Source: Rhizobium sp. PP-CC-3A-592
GTDB lineage: Bacteria; Pseudomonadota; Alphaproteobacteria; Rhizobiales; Rhizobiaceae
Reading direction: 5' to 3'
NCBI RefSeq assembly: GCF_003217095.1
Contig: NZ_QJSR01000003.1
Location: 305,375 to 369,374 of the forward strand
DNA length: 64,000 bases
Each line of letters opens with the position of its first letter. Positions within the stretch are counted from its first letter, which is position 1. The notes under the pieces are model-generated. The model was given only the letters and a program-made list of their open reading frames with translations. It did no database searches and was not told the DNA's origin. Both the position numbers and the translations under genes were made by a program. Below, in pieces: positions 26,406-34,563 of this stretch.

Positions 26406-27404
26406 TCAGGAACGGGGAAGCGGCGCGTCGCGGCCGGCTTCCCCCGAGGGATGGACGGACAAAGCGCGGCGGATGGTCTCGACCGTCTCGCGGATGCGCT
26501 TCGGCCGTGCGCGCCAGGAGAGCGCGAACAGGGCGACGAGCGCCACGGCATATGGCACAGCCAGAACCAGATAGGACGGGAAGCCGAAGGTCTGGAGCCG
26601 GAGCGAGAAGGCGTCGGCAAAGCCGAACAGCAGGCAGCCGGCCAGCACCTTTAGCGGATCGCCACCCGAGAAGATCAGGATCGCCACCGCCATGAAGCCG
26701 CGCCCGGAGGACATGTTCTCGGTGAACATCGTGATGTAGCCGAGCGACATGTGCGCGCCGGCCAGTCCAGCAAAAAGGCCGCAGAGCAGCGACGCCGCAT
26801 AGCGGATCCGCACGATCGAGATGCCGAGCGCCTCGGCCGCCTCCGGCTTCTCACCGACCACGCGGATATAAAGGCCGAGCCGGGTGCGGTTGTAGAAGAG
26901 GATGAGGAGCGGCACGGCGAAGAAGGCGACGTAGACGAGTGGCGTGTAACCGGAGATCAGCTGCGCGGTCGAGGGGCCGAGCAGATCACGCGCACCGGGG
27001 ATCTGCACCTTGGGCAGGCCAACGATGCCACGCCCGACCACGGAGCCGCGCGTGCCGAAGATCGCCTTCAGAAGCGACACGGTCATGCCGCCGGCAAGAA
27101 TGTTGAGCGCCAGCCCCACAACAACCTCGTTTGCCCGGAAGCTGACGACGAGAACGGCATAGATGAGCGCAAAGACGAGCGCGGCGGCAACGCCGATGAC
27201 CATGCCGCCCACCGACGAGCCCGTCCAGATCGAGCCGACGACGGCGAAAAAGGCGGCGATCAGCATCTGGCCTTCCAGCCCGATGTTGAAGATCCCGGCC
27301 TTGGTGGTGAACGAGCCGCCCAGCGCCACCAGCAGGATCGGGGTCGTGGTGCGGATGGTTGCGACCAGCAAAGCGACGTTGAAGAGGTTGCTCAGAATTT
27401 CCAT
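26406..27404 (-). CDS. BMP-type ABC importer permease 2
   Basis: A 332-residue membrane protein of the BPD_transp_2 (YufQ/NupQ) type with about ten TM segments. Landmarks are LVALGGSFTTKAGIFNIGLEGQM, FRANEVVVGLALNILAGGMT, GEKPEAAEALGISIVRIRY (the coupling helix) and LAGAHMSLGY. It forms a heterodimeric channel with the permease encoded upstream, whose reading frame it overlaps by 13 bases. Importers of this class carry purine or pyrimidine nucleosides and some vitamins. The two hydrolases immediately downstream point to a nucleoside. Confidence 0.9.
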   Translation of the reverse strand: MEILSNLFNVALLVATIRTTTPILLVALGGSFTTKAGIFNIGLEGQMLIAAFFAVVGSIWTGSSVGGMVIGVAAALVFALIYAVLVVSFRANEVVVGLALNILAGGMTVSLLKAIFGTRGSVVGRGIVGLPKVQIPGARDLLGPSTAQLISGYTPLVYVAFFAVPLLILFYNRTRLGLYIRVVGEKPEAAEALGISIVRIRYAASLLCGLFAGLAGAHMSLGYITMFTENMSSGRGFMAVAILIFSGGDPLKVLAGCLLFGFADAFSLRLQTFGFPSYLVLAVPYAVALVALFALSWRARPKRIRETVETIRRALSVHPSGEAGRDAPLPRS

Positions 27405-28462
27405 CGGCGCTCTCCCGTGCGGTCGCCGCGTCGGCGCATCATGAGATCGGCGGAGACCGCCAGGATAATCAGCGCCTGGATGACCGTGATGATTTCGCGC
27501 GAGGCTGTGGTATCGACCTCAAGCAGCAACGAACCGGCCCGCAGCGCGCCGAAGAACAGGGCCGTGAAGATGGTGCCGATGGGCGAGCCGTTGGCGAGCA
27601 GGGCCGCGATGAGCCCGTCGAAGCCGAAGCCCGGCGCAAAACCTTCCATGAACCGGTGATGCACGCCGAGCGTCTCGACACCGCCGGCAAGACCGCCGAC
27701 GGCGCCGGAGACGAGGAGAACACCGAAGCCGACACGGCGCACGCTGACGCCGCCATATTCCGCAAACTTGGGCGCGGAACCAACCATGGTCACAGCATAG
27801 CCTGCAGAGGTCCAGCGGAAGAAGGCGGCCACGCCCACGGCCAGCGCCAGGCCGATGAGAAGGCCGATGTTGAGCCGCGAGAAGGAGAAGAGTTCCGGCA
27901 GGTAGGCGCTCGTCAGGATCGGCGGCGTTTCCGACCATCCGCCCGGGCGCTTGAACAGGAAGATGGTGAGATAGGAGGTGAGCAGCGTCGCGATGTAATT
28001 GGCCAAAATCGTGGACACCACCTCGTTGGTGCCGAAGCGCACGCGGAAGAAGGCGGGTATCGCCATCCAGAGCGCACCGGCGACCACCGCCAGCGTCATA
28101 GCGGCAAGCACGTGCAGCACGGGCGGCAGTGCGAAGGCGAACCCCACCCAGGCGGCAGCGAACCCGCCGAGAAAGAGCTGTCCTTCGATGCCGACATTGA
28201 ACATGCCGCCGCGAAGGGCGATGCAGGCCGCGATGCCGCAGATGAGGATCGGCGTCGTCTGCAGCAGGGTGCTGGCGATCTTCTCCGCATCGCCGAAGGC
28301 ACCGCGCATCAGCGTCATGAAGACGGCAACCGGGCTTTCGTCGATCATGAGAATGATGATGGCACCCAGCGCCAGCGCGATGGCGAAGGCGAGCGCTTGG
28401 CCCGCCAGCGTTCGCGCCTGCCCTTTTGAGAAAAGCCCTCGGAAGAGCAGGCGGTTCGTCAT
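27392..28462 (-). CDS. BMP-type ABC importer permease 1
   Basis: A 356-residue permease of the YufP/NupP type. N-terminal TM helices precede GIAACIALRGGMFNVGIEGQLFLG, the FFRVRFGTNEVVSTILANYIAT segment and the coupling helix GSAPKFAEYGGVSVRR. The C-terminal FDGLIAALLANGSPIGTI is typical. It overlaps the ATPase gene by 4 bases (ATGA) and the second permease by 13, so translation is coupled. Together with the ATPase and the BMP-type binding protein it makes a complete importer. Confidence 0.9.
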   Translation of the reverse strand: MTNRLLFRGLFSKGQARTLAGQALAFAIALALGAIIILMIDESPVAVFMTLMRGAFGDAEKIASTLLQTTPILICGIAACIALRGGMFNVGIEGQLFLGGFAAAWVGFAFALPPVLHVLAAMTLAVVAGALWMAIPAFFRVRFGTNEVVSTILANYIATLLTSYLTIFLFKRPGGWSETPPILTSAYLPELFSFSRLNIGLLIGLALAVGVAAFFRWTSAGYAVTMVGSAPKFAEYGGVSVRRVGFGVLLVSGAVGGLAGGVETLGVHHRFMEGFAPGFGFDGLIAALLANGSPIGTIFTALFFGALRAGSLLLEVDTTASREIITVIQALIILAVSADLMMRRRGDRTGERRWKF

Positions 28463-29988
28463 GAGGCCTCCGTCAGGTCTGCCGGGTCGATCCCGGCCAT
28501 CATCAGTCCGATTGCGTCCTCGTCCATTTCGGCACCATCGACCGCGCCCATGATCCGGCCGTCGAACATCACGAGAATCCGGTCGGCCAATGCTTTCAGC
28601 TCGTCGAGCTGGGTGGAGATCAGGAGGATCGCACGGCCGTCGGCGCGCTGGCGCATGATCTCGTCGTGGATCGCCTCCTGCGCGCCGATATCGACGCCGC
28701 GGGTCGGCTGGTCGATGAGAAGCATGTCGCCGCCGGCGGTGAACTCCCGCGCCAGCACGACCTTCTGGATGTTGCCGCCGGACAGGCTGCGTGCCGGGTC
28801 TTTCGGCCCACGGGCGCGGATGTCGAAACGCAGGATCAGCGCGCGCATCGCTCCATGCACCGCCGTCCAGTCGATCACGCCGAGGCGGGCAAATGGCTCT
28901 TTGTTCTGGCGCCCCATCAGCATGTTGGCCGACAGCGACGCATTGCGATCGACACCGCGCACCATGCGGTCGCCCGGGACATGGGCAAGACCGCGGTTGC
29001 GGATCTCGGCCGGCGTCCGGTCGAGGATATCGTGTCCGTGGAGCTGCGCGCGGCCGTGGCTGGCAGGCCGAAGCCCGGAGAGAACCTCCGCGAGTTCCGT
29101 CTGTCCGTTGCCGGCGACCCCGGCAATGCCGACGATCTCCCCGGCGCGAACGGTGAGATCCACCGACTTCAATGCCGTCAGCCGCCGGTCATCCCGCGCC
29201 CAGAGGTCGGTGACCTCAAGCGCCACAGCGCCTTCGTTCCTGTTCCGGGGACGCCGGTCGAAGCTGACGTCGCGGCCGACCATAAGACGGACCAGCTCCC
29301 GCTTGGTGAGCGCACTCTTCGGCTTGGTGGCAACGACGCGGCCGTCGCGCAGCACCGTAACCGTGTCCGACACCGCCATCACCTCTTCGAGATGGTGCGA
29401 GATGAAGATCACGGTCATGCCGTCGTCCACGAAGCTGCGCAGCGTCTGGAACAGGTCGCGGCTTTCCTGGGGCGTGAGGACGGCCGTGGGTTCGTCGAGA
29501 ATGATGGTGCGGGCGTTGCGCGCCAGCACCTTCAGGATTTCGATGCGCTGCTCGATGCCGACCGAAAGTCCCGCCACCCGCTCCTGCGGATCGACCCGCA
29601 GGCCGAACTTCTCCGAGAGGACGCGGGTGCGCTCCACCTGGGCTGCGCGGTCGATGAGCCCGTTTCTGCGGATTTCCATGCCGAGAAAGATATTGTCGGC
29701 CACGGTCAGCGATGGCACCAGCTTGAAGTGCTGGTGCACCATGCCGAGCCCCTCGTTGATCGCCACCGCCGGACTGTCGACCAGCATGGTCTTGCCGCCG
29801 ATCGAGATGGTGCCGGCATCCGGCTGCAGCAGGCCGAACAGAATGTTCATCAGCGTCGTCTTGCCGGCGCCGTTTTCGCCGATGATCGCGTGGATTTCGC
29901 CGCGACGGACGGCGAGATCGATGCCGTCATTGGCGGTGAAGGCGCCGAAGCGCTTGGTGATACCGGAAAGATCGACGGCAAGGTCCAT
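28459..29988 (-). CDS. BMP-type ABC importer ATP-binding protein (two nucleotide-binding domains)
   Basis: A 509-residue tandem ATPase. Domain 1 has Walker A GENGAGKTT, signature-like LSVGIEQRIEIL, Walker B TIILDEPTAVL and ISHHLEE. Domain 2 has the degenerate Walker A region GVAGNGQTELAE, signature LSGGNIQKVVLARE and LLIDQPTRGVDIG. This one-normal, one-degenerate layout is the rule in sugar/nucleoside importers. ATG 29988 is preferred over a GTG at 30018 because DLAVDLSGITKRFGAF is the family start; neither has a strong Shine-Dalgarno. It is separated from the upstream binding-protein gene by 181 bases containing hairpins. Confidence 0.9.
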   Translation of the reverse strand: MDLAVDLSGITKRFGAFTANDGIDLAVRRGEIHAIIGENGAGKTTLMNILFGLLQPDAGTISIGGKTMLVDSPAVAINEGLGMVHQHFKLVPSLTVADNIFLGMEIRRNGLIDRAAQVERTRVLSEKFGLRVDPQERVAGLSVGIEQRIEILKVLARNARTIILDEPTAVLTPQESRDLFQTLRSFVDDGMTVIFISHHLEEVMAVSDTVTVLRDGRVVATKPKSALTKRELVRLMVGRDVSFDRRPRNRNEGAVALEVTDLWARDDRRLTALKSVDLTVRAGEIVGIAGVAGNGQTELAEVLSGLRPASHGRAQLHGHDILDRTPAEIRNRGLAHVPGDRMVRGVDRNASLSANMLMGRQNKEPFARLGVIDWTAVHGAMRALILRFDIRARGPKDPARSLSGGNIQKVVLAREFTAGGDMLLIDQPTRGVDIGAQEAIHDEIMRQRADGRAILLISTQLDELKALADRILVMFDGRIMGAVDGAEMDEDAIGLMMAGIDPADLTEAS

Positions 29989-30053
29989 GAGGCATACCGA
30001 GGCAGGAGAAGAAGACACGAGGATTTCATCGAAGAACGACAGCCGAACGGCCG

Positions 30054-30073
30054 GCGTTGACAGCCGTCAACGC
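30054..30073 (-). ncRNA. Intercistronic stem-loop in the nucleoside operon
   Basis: GCGTTGAC (30054-30061) and GTCAACGC (30066-30073) are perfect complements around an AGCC loop. It lies in the 181-base gap between the binding-protein gene and the ATPase gene. Such hairpins commonly protect the 3' end of the binding-protein mRNA and raise its level over the membrane components. A weaker second repeat lies near 30129-30160. There is no T-run, so full termination is less likely. This is an RNA structure, not an independent gene. Confidence 0.5.
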
Positions 30074-30169
30074 GCCTTCGCCGAGCAGACGACGCGAGAT
30101 TGCGTCGCCCTTACCGTCGTGAACGGCAGCGTGGACGGCGGAGTTCGTCCGCGCCCACGCCGGACCGTC

Positions 30170-31171
30170 TTACTTCGCGCGGGCGATCTGGATCTTGCCG
30201 GCGATGACATCCGTGCGGATGGTTTCCAGCTTGTCCTTGATCGCGGCCGGGAGCTTTGCCGCGACATCGTCGCAGACCTTCACCTCGACGCCGCCCGAGG
30301 CGAGATCGAAGGTGCGCGTTCCCGGCGTGACCTTGCGGCCCTCGACCTCGTCCTTGATGATCGCGTAGACGGCGACGTCCCCGCGCTTCAGCATGCTGGC
30401 CAGCACGTTGCCGGGCGCACTGGAGCACATATCGATATCGACGCCGAGCGAATATTTGTCGGCTGCGGCACTTGCCTGCATCACGCCCTCGCCGGTCGGG
30501 CCCGCGACGTTGTAGACGATGTCGGCACCCTGCCCGTAGAGCGCCATGGCCAGTTCGCTACCCTTTGCCGGGTCATCGAACGTACCGGCAAAGACCGAAT
30601 TCACCTTCACGTCTGGCGCTGCATATTTCGCGCCCTGCTCGTAACCGCCCAAAAAGTTGCGGATGACGGGAATGTCGCGACCGCCGACAAAGCCGATCGC
30701 CTTGCCGTCGCCGATCTTGTCGAATTCGGGCCCCATATCCTCGACCATGCCTGCGAGCGCACCGGCGATGAACGAGCCCTGTTCTTCGGCGAAATTCGCG
30801 TAGACCATCGTCTTCGCGTCGAGCACGCCGTCGATGAAGACGAAGCGCTGGTTGGGGTACTGTGCGCCGACCTTCTGCAGCGCATCCACCAGTTCCCAGC
30901 CCATGACGAAGATCAGGTCGTACTGGCCGCTCTTGGCGAGATTGGCGAACTGCTCCTCGTAATCGAGCGCCCGGTTGCCGGTATCGACAAGCTTGAGGTC
31001 GATGCCGAAATCGTCCTTGGCCTTGTTCAGGCCGTTGACGATGGAAATGCCGAACCCTTGCGCGAAATAGCCGGAGATCGCAGCGATGTGCACCTTCTCG
31101 GCAGCGACGGACGGAAGGGCGGATGCAGCCAGCACGACGCCGGCCGCTAAGAAGCGGGCAAAAATCTTCAT
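30170..31171 (-). CDS. BMP family ABC transporter substrate-binding protein
   Basis: A 333-residue periplasmic protein of the basic membrane protein (BmpA/PnrA/Med) family. A signal peptide of about 23 residues (MKIFARFLAAGVVLAASALPSVAA) precedes the fold with YDLIFVMGWELVDALQKV, FIDGVLDAKTMVYANFAEEQGSF, ALAGM and GFVGGRDIPVIRNFLGGYEQG. Characterised members bind purine or pyrimidine nucleosides. AGAGGGAA precedes ATG 31171. It is the first gene of a seven-gene operon and is divergent from the DUF1185 pair. The paired hydrolases imply that it delivers ribonucleosides or base-ribose conjugates. Confidence 0.92.
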   Translation of the reverse strand: MKIFARFLAAGVVLAASALPSVAAEKVHIAAISGYFAQGFGISIVNGLNKAKDDFGIDLKLVDTGNRALDYEEQFANLAKSGQYDLIFVMGWELVDALQKVGAQYPNQRFVFIDGVLDAKTMVYANFAEEQGSFIAGALAGMVEDMGPEFDKIGDGKAIGFVGGRDIPVIRNFLGGYEQGAKYAAPDVKVNSVFAGTFDDPAKGSELAMALYGQGADIVYNVAGPTGEGVMQASAAADKYSLGVDIDMCSSAPGNVLASMLKRGDVAVYAIIKDEVEGRKVTPGTRTFDLASGGVEVKVCDDVAAKLPAAIKDKLETIRTDVIAGKIQIARAK

Positions 31172-31250
31172 TTTGGTTCTTTCCCTCTGGTAGCCTTCTC
31201 GGCAGATCCATCACCCGGTCTTGATGCCGCATTAGTTGATGGTCATACGA

Positions 31251-31279
31251 ATACTGTGTCGACTTCCAAATCTTGTCAA
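31251..31279 (-). promoter_or_regulatory. Probable promoter of the nucleoside import operon
   Basis: On the minus strand TTGACA (31279-31274) is followed after 17 bases by CAGTAT (31256-31251), about 80 bases upstream of the BMP start codon. The -35 is perfect and the -10 matches at four positions of TATAAT. Confidence 0.5.
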
Positions 31280-31389
31280 TCGCTTTCTGACGCTTTTTTC
31301 ATCTTGCTGCATTGCACGCCAGAATCGCTCAATTCCGTCGCTCGGCAACACTGCCAGGGTCATGCGACCGGGTTTCTCCGGCGTCTCCC

Positions 31390-31431
31390 TTGACAAGGAG
31401 CGGACGTGATGGATTGTTACCACTCTAACAA
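31390..31431 (+). promoter_or_regulatory. Promoter with operator in front of the DUF1185 pair
   Basis: A consensus TTGACA (31390-31395) is followed by a perfect inverted repeat TTGTTA-CCACTC-TAACAA (31414-31431) covering the -10 region, and the coding start is at 31446. The position fits a repressor operator. The MarR protein encoded at 33948-34505 is the nearest candidate regulator, but no second copy of the repeat was found. Confidence 0.55.
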
Positions 31432-31445
31432 ATATGGAGAGGTAC

Positions 31446-32030
31446 ATGGCAGACGTGGTCGTACGCAAATTCGTCGTTTCCGTGGATGAGATCTTCCATG
31501 AGGGAGGCCCGGTCGCCGGCACGCCTCTTCGGCGCGCCTCCGTTCTCGCCGTCATCGAGAACCCGTTTGCCGGCGCCTATGTCGAGGACATCGCCTTTTT
31601 CATGGATGACCTGAAGCCGCTGGGCCTGGAGATGGCGCGCCGCCTCATCGATGCGTTGGGCGGCGATCCCGCTGTCGTCGAAGGCTACGGCAAGGGCGCG
31701 ATCGTCGGATCGGCCGGAGAGCTGGAGCATGCAGCCCTCTGGCATAATCCGGGCGGCTATTCCATGCGCGAACTGCTCGGCGATGCCCGAGCCATCGTTC
31801 CCTCGACCAAGAAGGTCGGCGGACCGGGCACGCGCCTCGATGTCCCGATCACCCATATCAACGCATCCTACGTCCGCAGCCACTTTGATGCGGTCGAAGT
31901 GGGCATCGGCGACGCACCGCGCGCAAACGAGATGGTGCTTGCCCTCGCGATGACCACGGGTCCGCGCGTCCATGCGCGCGTGGGCGGCCTGAAAGCCAGC
32001 GAAATCAAGGGCGAGGATGGGCTGCGATGA
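31446..32030 (+). CDS. Amino acid synthesis family protein (DUF1185), copy 1
   Basis: A 194-residue cytoplasmic protein of PF06684. Family marks are EIFHEGGPV, VLAVIENPFAGAYVED, the GYGKGAIVGSAGELEHAALWHNP block and the C-terminal PRVHARVGGLKASEIKGEDG. Despite the name, no reaction is established for the family. ATG 31446 has GGAGAGG just upstream; an in-frame ATG at 31434 would overlap that site. Copy 2 follows with a 4-bp overlap. The pairing plus neighbouring enamidase and nucleoside genes suggest a heteromeric enzyme in ring catabolism; this is inference. Confidence 0.85.
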   Translation: MADVVVRKFVVSVDEIFHEGGPVAGTPLRRASVLAVIENPFAGAYVEDIAFFMDDLKPLGLEMARRLIDALGGDPAVVEGYGKGAIVGSAGELEHAALWHNPGGYSMRELLGDARAIVPSTKKVGGPGTRLDVPITHINASYVRSHFDAVEVGIGDAPRANEMVLALAMTTGPRVHARVGGLKASEIKGEDGLR

Positions 32031-32623
32031 ACGCGAACGACACCATCGGACTGCGCCGCATCATAACCGTGGTTGAGGAAACGCTGGTCGAGGGCGGACG
32101 AAAGCTCGACAAACCCACCCGGCGCGCGGCCTCCGTCGCCGTCATCCACAATCCCCTTGCCGGTCGCTATGTCGAGGATCTCTCAGCCCTCGAAGCCGTC
32201 GGCCGGGTGCTCGGGCAGATTCTGCCGGAGCGGGCCGTGGCGGCTTTGGGGATCGAGGGGTCGCGGATCGAAAGCTTCGGCAAGGCCGTGCTCGTCGGGG
32301 AGGATGGTGAGCTGGAACATGCAGCGGCCCTGATCCACCCGGAGCTTGGTGCACCGTTCCGTGCCGTTCTGGGCGGCGGCGCTGCCCTCATCCCCTCCTC
32401 CAAGAAACGTGGTGCGCCCGGTGCGACCTTCGACATTCCGCTCGGCCACAAGGATGCCGCCCGGGTGCGCAGCCATTTCGATGGCATGGAGGTCCGCGTG
32501 CCCGATGCCCCCCGCGCCGACGAGATCGCCGTGGCAATCGCCGTCACCGACAGCGGCCGGCCGCACCCGCGCGTAGGTGGCCTGACGGTGGATAGGATCA
32601 TCGGCAAGGACGGCATGGTCTGA
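32027..32623 (+). CDS. Amino acid synthesis family protein (DUF1185), copy 2
   Basis: A 198-residue paralogue of the upstream gene, with the same order of blocks: ETLVEGGRKL, SVAVIHNPLAGRYVEDL, FGKAVLVGEDGELEHAAALIHP, PSSKKRGAPGATFDIPLGHKDAARVRSHF and the C-terminal HPRVGGLTVDRIIGKDGM. It overlaps copy 1 by ATGA. The conserved Glu-Leu-Glu-His-Ala-Ala block and the S-K-K-x-G turn are shared by both, so they are probable active-site or ligand elements. The duplicates have diverged a good deal, so a hetero-oligomer or two related substrates are both possible. A strong terminator follows. Confidence 0.85.
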   Translation: MNANDTIGLRRIITVVEETLVEGGRKLDKPTRRAASVAVIHNPLAGRYVEDLSALEAVGRVLGQILPERAVAALGIEGSRIESFGKAVLVGEDGELEHAAALIHPELGAPFRAVLGGGAALIPSSKKRGAPGATFDIPLGHKDAARVRSHFDGMEVRVPDAPRADEIAVAIAVTDSGRPHPRVGGLTVDRIIGKDGMV

Positions 32624-32640
32624 ACCTTCGGTATGACCGA

Positions 32641-32682
32641 CATGCAACGGCCGCGCCCCGACAGGAGCGCGGCCGTTGCATG
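32641..32682. terminator. Strong bidirectional terminator
   Basis: A perfect 16-bp stem: CATGCAACGGCCGCGC (32641-32656) pairs with 32667-32682 around a 10-base loop. It lies between the stop codons of the convergent DUF1185 and enamidase-like genes. Confidence 0.85.
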
Positions 32683-32693
32683 TTGCGATGCCT

Positions 32694-33875
32694 TCAGCCG
32701 GCCAGAAGCTCCGGCACGAGAATGGACGGCGGCGTGTTGCGGCTGCGGGTGATGCGGGGGACACCGTCGACCAGGATCATGCCGATGCCCGGCATGTTGC
32801 CGAGCGCCATGCTGTCGAGAACACCGTCGCCCGCGCCGCCCATGGCTTGGTCGATGAAGACGAGATCGGCGGCAAGGCCCACCGCGATCCGTCCGCGGTC
32901 CGTCAAGCCGCGCAGGCGCGCGACATTGCCCGTGGCCAGGCAGATCGCGATTTCCGGCGCGAGATTGCCGAGAGACGCCAGCATGGTCACGAGCCGCAAC
33001 ATGCCGAGCGGCTGGACGCCGGAGCCGGCCGGGCCATCGGTGCCGAGCACCAAGCGGTCAAGCGCCCCGACATCCCGCACGGTATCGAGCACGAAGAGAC
33101 CGGCGCGCATATTGCCGTTGTGGACGATCTCGAGCCCGCGGGTGCTCGTCTCGCAGATGAGGCGCAGCTCGGCTTCCGGCAGGGACGTCGGCCCGCCATT
33201 CAGATGTGCGGCGACATCGGCATCGACTTCCAGCACCGTCTCCGCCCCGATGCGCGACGAGCCGGGAATGGAATGGCCGCCGACATGGGTCATGGAGGTC
33301 ATGCCGTTCTGCCGCGCCCAGGCAACCATTTGCCGGCCGGTGGCGCCATCCTTGACGGAGCCGAGGCCGACTTCGCCGACCAGCGTGACGCCGGCAGCCG
33401 CGAGTTCGACGAAGTCCGCTTCGGTCAGCCCGTGCTCGAGAATCAAGGCGCCGGCGAGCACCTTCATGCCCGTCGGGGAAAATGCGCTGAAGGCGCGCTG
33501 GGCCGTGATGGCGAGCGCCTTGACGCCGATCACGTCCCTCGGGCGGCCGGGCACATGCACCTCGCCGGCCGAGACCAGCGTCGTCACACCGCCATGCAAG
33601 GTCGAGTCGATCCAGCCAAGCTGGTTCTGCCTCGGTGTCCAGTCACCCATGACAGGATGCGAATGGTTGTCGATCATGCCGGGCATGATCGCGGAGCCCT
33701 TGGCATCGATCACCGTGATGTCGTCCGGCAGCGCCATGGAGGAGGCGCGGCCAATCTCCGAGATCCGCCCACCCTCGACGAGAATGGCGTCGGCATCTGC
33801 GATCGGCGCTGCGAGATCGCCGGTGAGCACCAGCCCGAGGTTCCGAATGAGAAGGCGGTCAAAGGATGGCTGCAT
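32694..33875 (-). CDS. Amidohydrolase closely resembling enamidase (nicotinate fermentation type)
   Basis: A 393-residue metal-dependent hydrolase. Metal ligands His71 and His73 (DNHSHP) are present, then VTLVGEVGLGSVKDGATG, the MTHVGGHSIPGSS loop, HLNGGPTS and the Asp in LGTDGPAGSGVQPLG; it ends with an SRNTPP motif. These segments recall Eubacterium barkeri enamidase, which opens 6-oxo-1,4,5,6-tetrahydronicotinate to 2-formylglutarate. That substrate is also an intermediate reported for aerobic nicotinate use by Azorhizobium. The name is by recognition, not a search, and the true ring substrate may differ. It faces the DUF1185 pair and is downstream of a MarR gene on its own strand. Confidence 0.75.
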   Translation of the reverse strand: MQPSFDRLLIRNLGLVLTGDLAAPIADADAILVEGGRISEIGRASSMALPDDITVIDAKGSAIMPGMIDNHSHPVMGDWTPRQNQLGWIDSTLHGGVTTLVSAGEVHVPGRPRDVIGVKALAITAQRAFSAFSPTGMKVLAGALILEHGLTEADFVELAAAGVTLVGEVGLGSVKDGATGRQMVAWARQNGMTSMTHVGGHSIPGSSRIGAETVLEVDADVAAHLNGGPTSLPEAELRLICETSTRGLEIVHNGNMRAGLFVLDTVRDVGALDRLVLGTDGPAGSGVQPLGMLRLVTMLASLGNLAPEIAICLATGNVARLRGLTDRGRIAVGLAADLVFIDQAMGGAGDGVLDSMALGNMPGIGMILVDGVPRITRSRNTPPSILVPELLAG

Positions 33876-33947
33876 CGTCGGATTTCCTCAGGGCTTGGCG
33901 ATGGGAATTTGGCATTACGGCGTCCACGGCGCGCAGATCGGCTGTCG

Positions 33948-34505
33948 TCAGTCCGCTTCCGGCTCGCCAACCCTGTTCAGCAGATCAAGCAACGTTGCCT
34001 GCTCGCCGGGCGAGAGCGGTGACAGCAGGCGGCGCGCCACCTGCATGGAGCGGTCGAGCAGGGGCAAGGTGTAGTGCACGCCGGCATTGGTCAGCGTGAT
34101 CATCGTCATGCGCTGGTCGGTATCCGAGCGCTTGCGCGCGATCAGTCCGCGCTTCATCAGCGCCTTGACGACGAGGCTGATCGTGGACGGATCCATCTGC
34201 GTCATGCGGCCGAGATGGTTCTGCGAGAGTTCGCCGTGTTTCAGAAGCGTTGCCAGAGCTGCGAGCTGCGTCGGCGTCAGGTCGTCTCCGGGCATGACCG
34301 CCTGAAAGCAGGCCGTCGCCCGCTGGTGCGCGCGCCGCAGCAAGTGTGCCGCGTGATGCTCCAGCGAATATCCCGTACGGGCGTAATAGGCCTGGATTTC
34401 ATCGTGGCCCAGTTCGGGAAGCTCGATGGCGGTGGGCTGGTCGCTCTGGTCCGGCGATGAGAGATCAGGGGAGATGGGATCGATCGTCTTCAAAAGGTCT
34501 TCCAT
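33948..34505 (-). CDS. MarR family transcriptional regulator
   Basis: A 185-residue winged-helix regulator. The recognition region LTPTQLAALATLLKHGELSQNHLGRMTQMDPSTISLVVKALMKRGLI is followed by the wing RKRSDTDQRMTMITLTNAG. The T-P-T-Q-L-A-A-L start of the HTH region is reminiscent of NicR, the MarR repressor of nicotinate genes in Pseudomonas, which fits its neighbour; this is a resemblance only. ATG 34505 is the likely start, with a weak ribosome site; the frame is open to 34574. It lies between the isochorismatase-like gene and the enamidase-like gene, all on the minus strand, 58 and 72 bases apart. Confidence 0.85.
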   Translation of the reverse strand: MEDLLKTIDPISPDLSSPDQSDQPTAIELPELGHDEIQAYYARTGYSLEHHAAHLLRRAHQRATACFQAVMPGDDLTPTQLAALATLLKHGELSQNHLGRMTQMDPSTISLVVKALMKRGLIARKRSDTDQRMTMITLTNAGVHYTLPLLDRSMQVARRLLSPLSPGEQATLLDLLNRVGEPEAD

Positions 34506-34563
34506 TCGATAGGCAGGTCTTGGGGGCAATCGCGCTATCTTGTCGTCATTGCCTCCTGCGTGG

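Noticed and set aside
28550-31150. 866-residue plus-strand open frame over the nucleoside ABC genes
   Set aside because: It is antisense to an unambiguous ATPase and BMP receptor; length results from high GC content.
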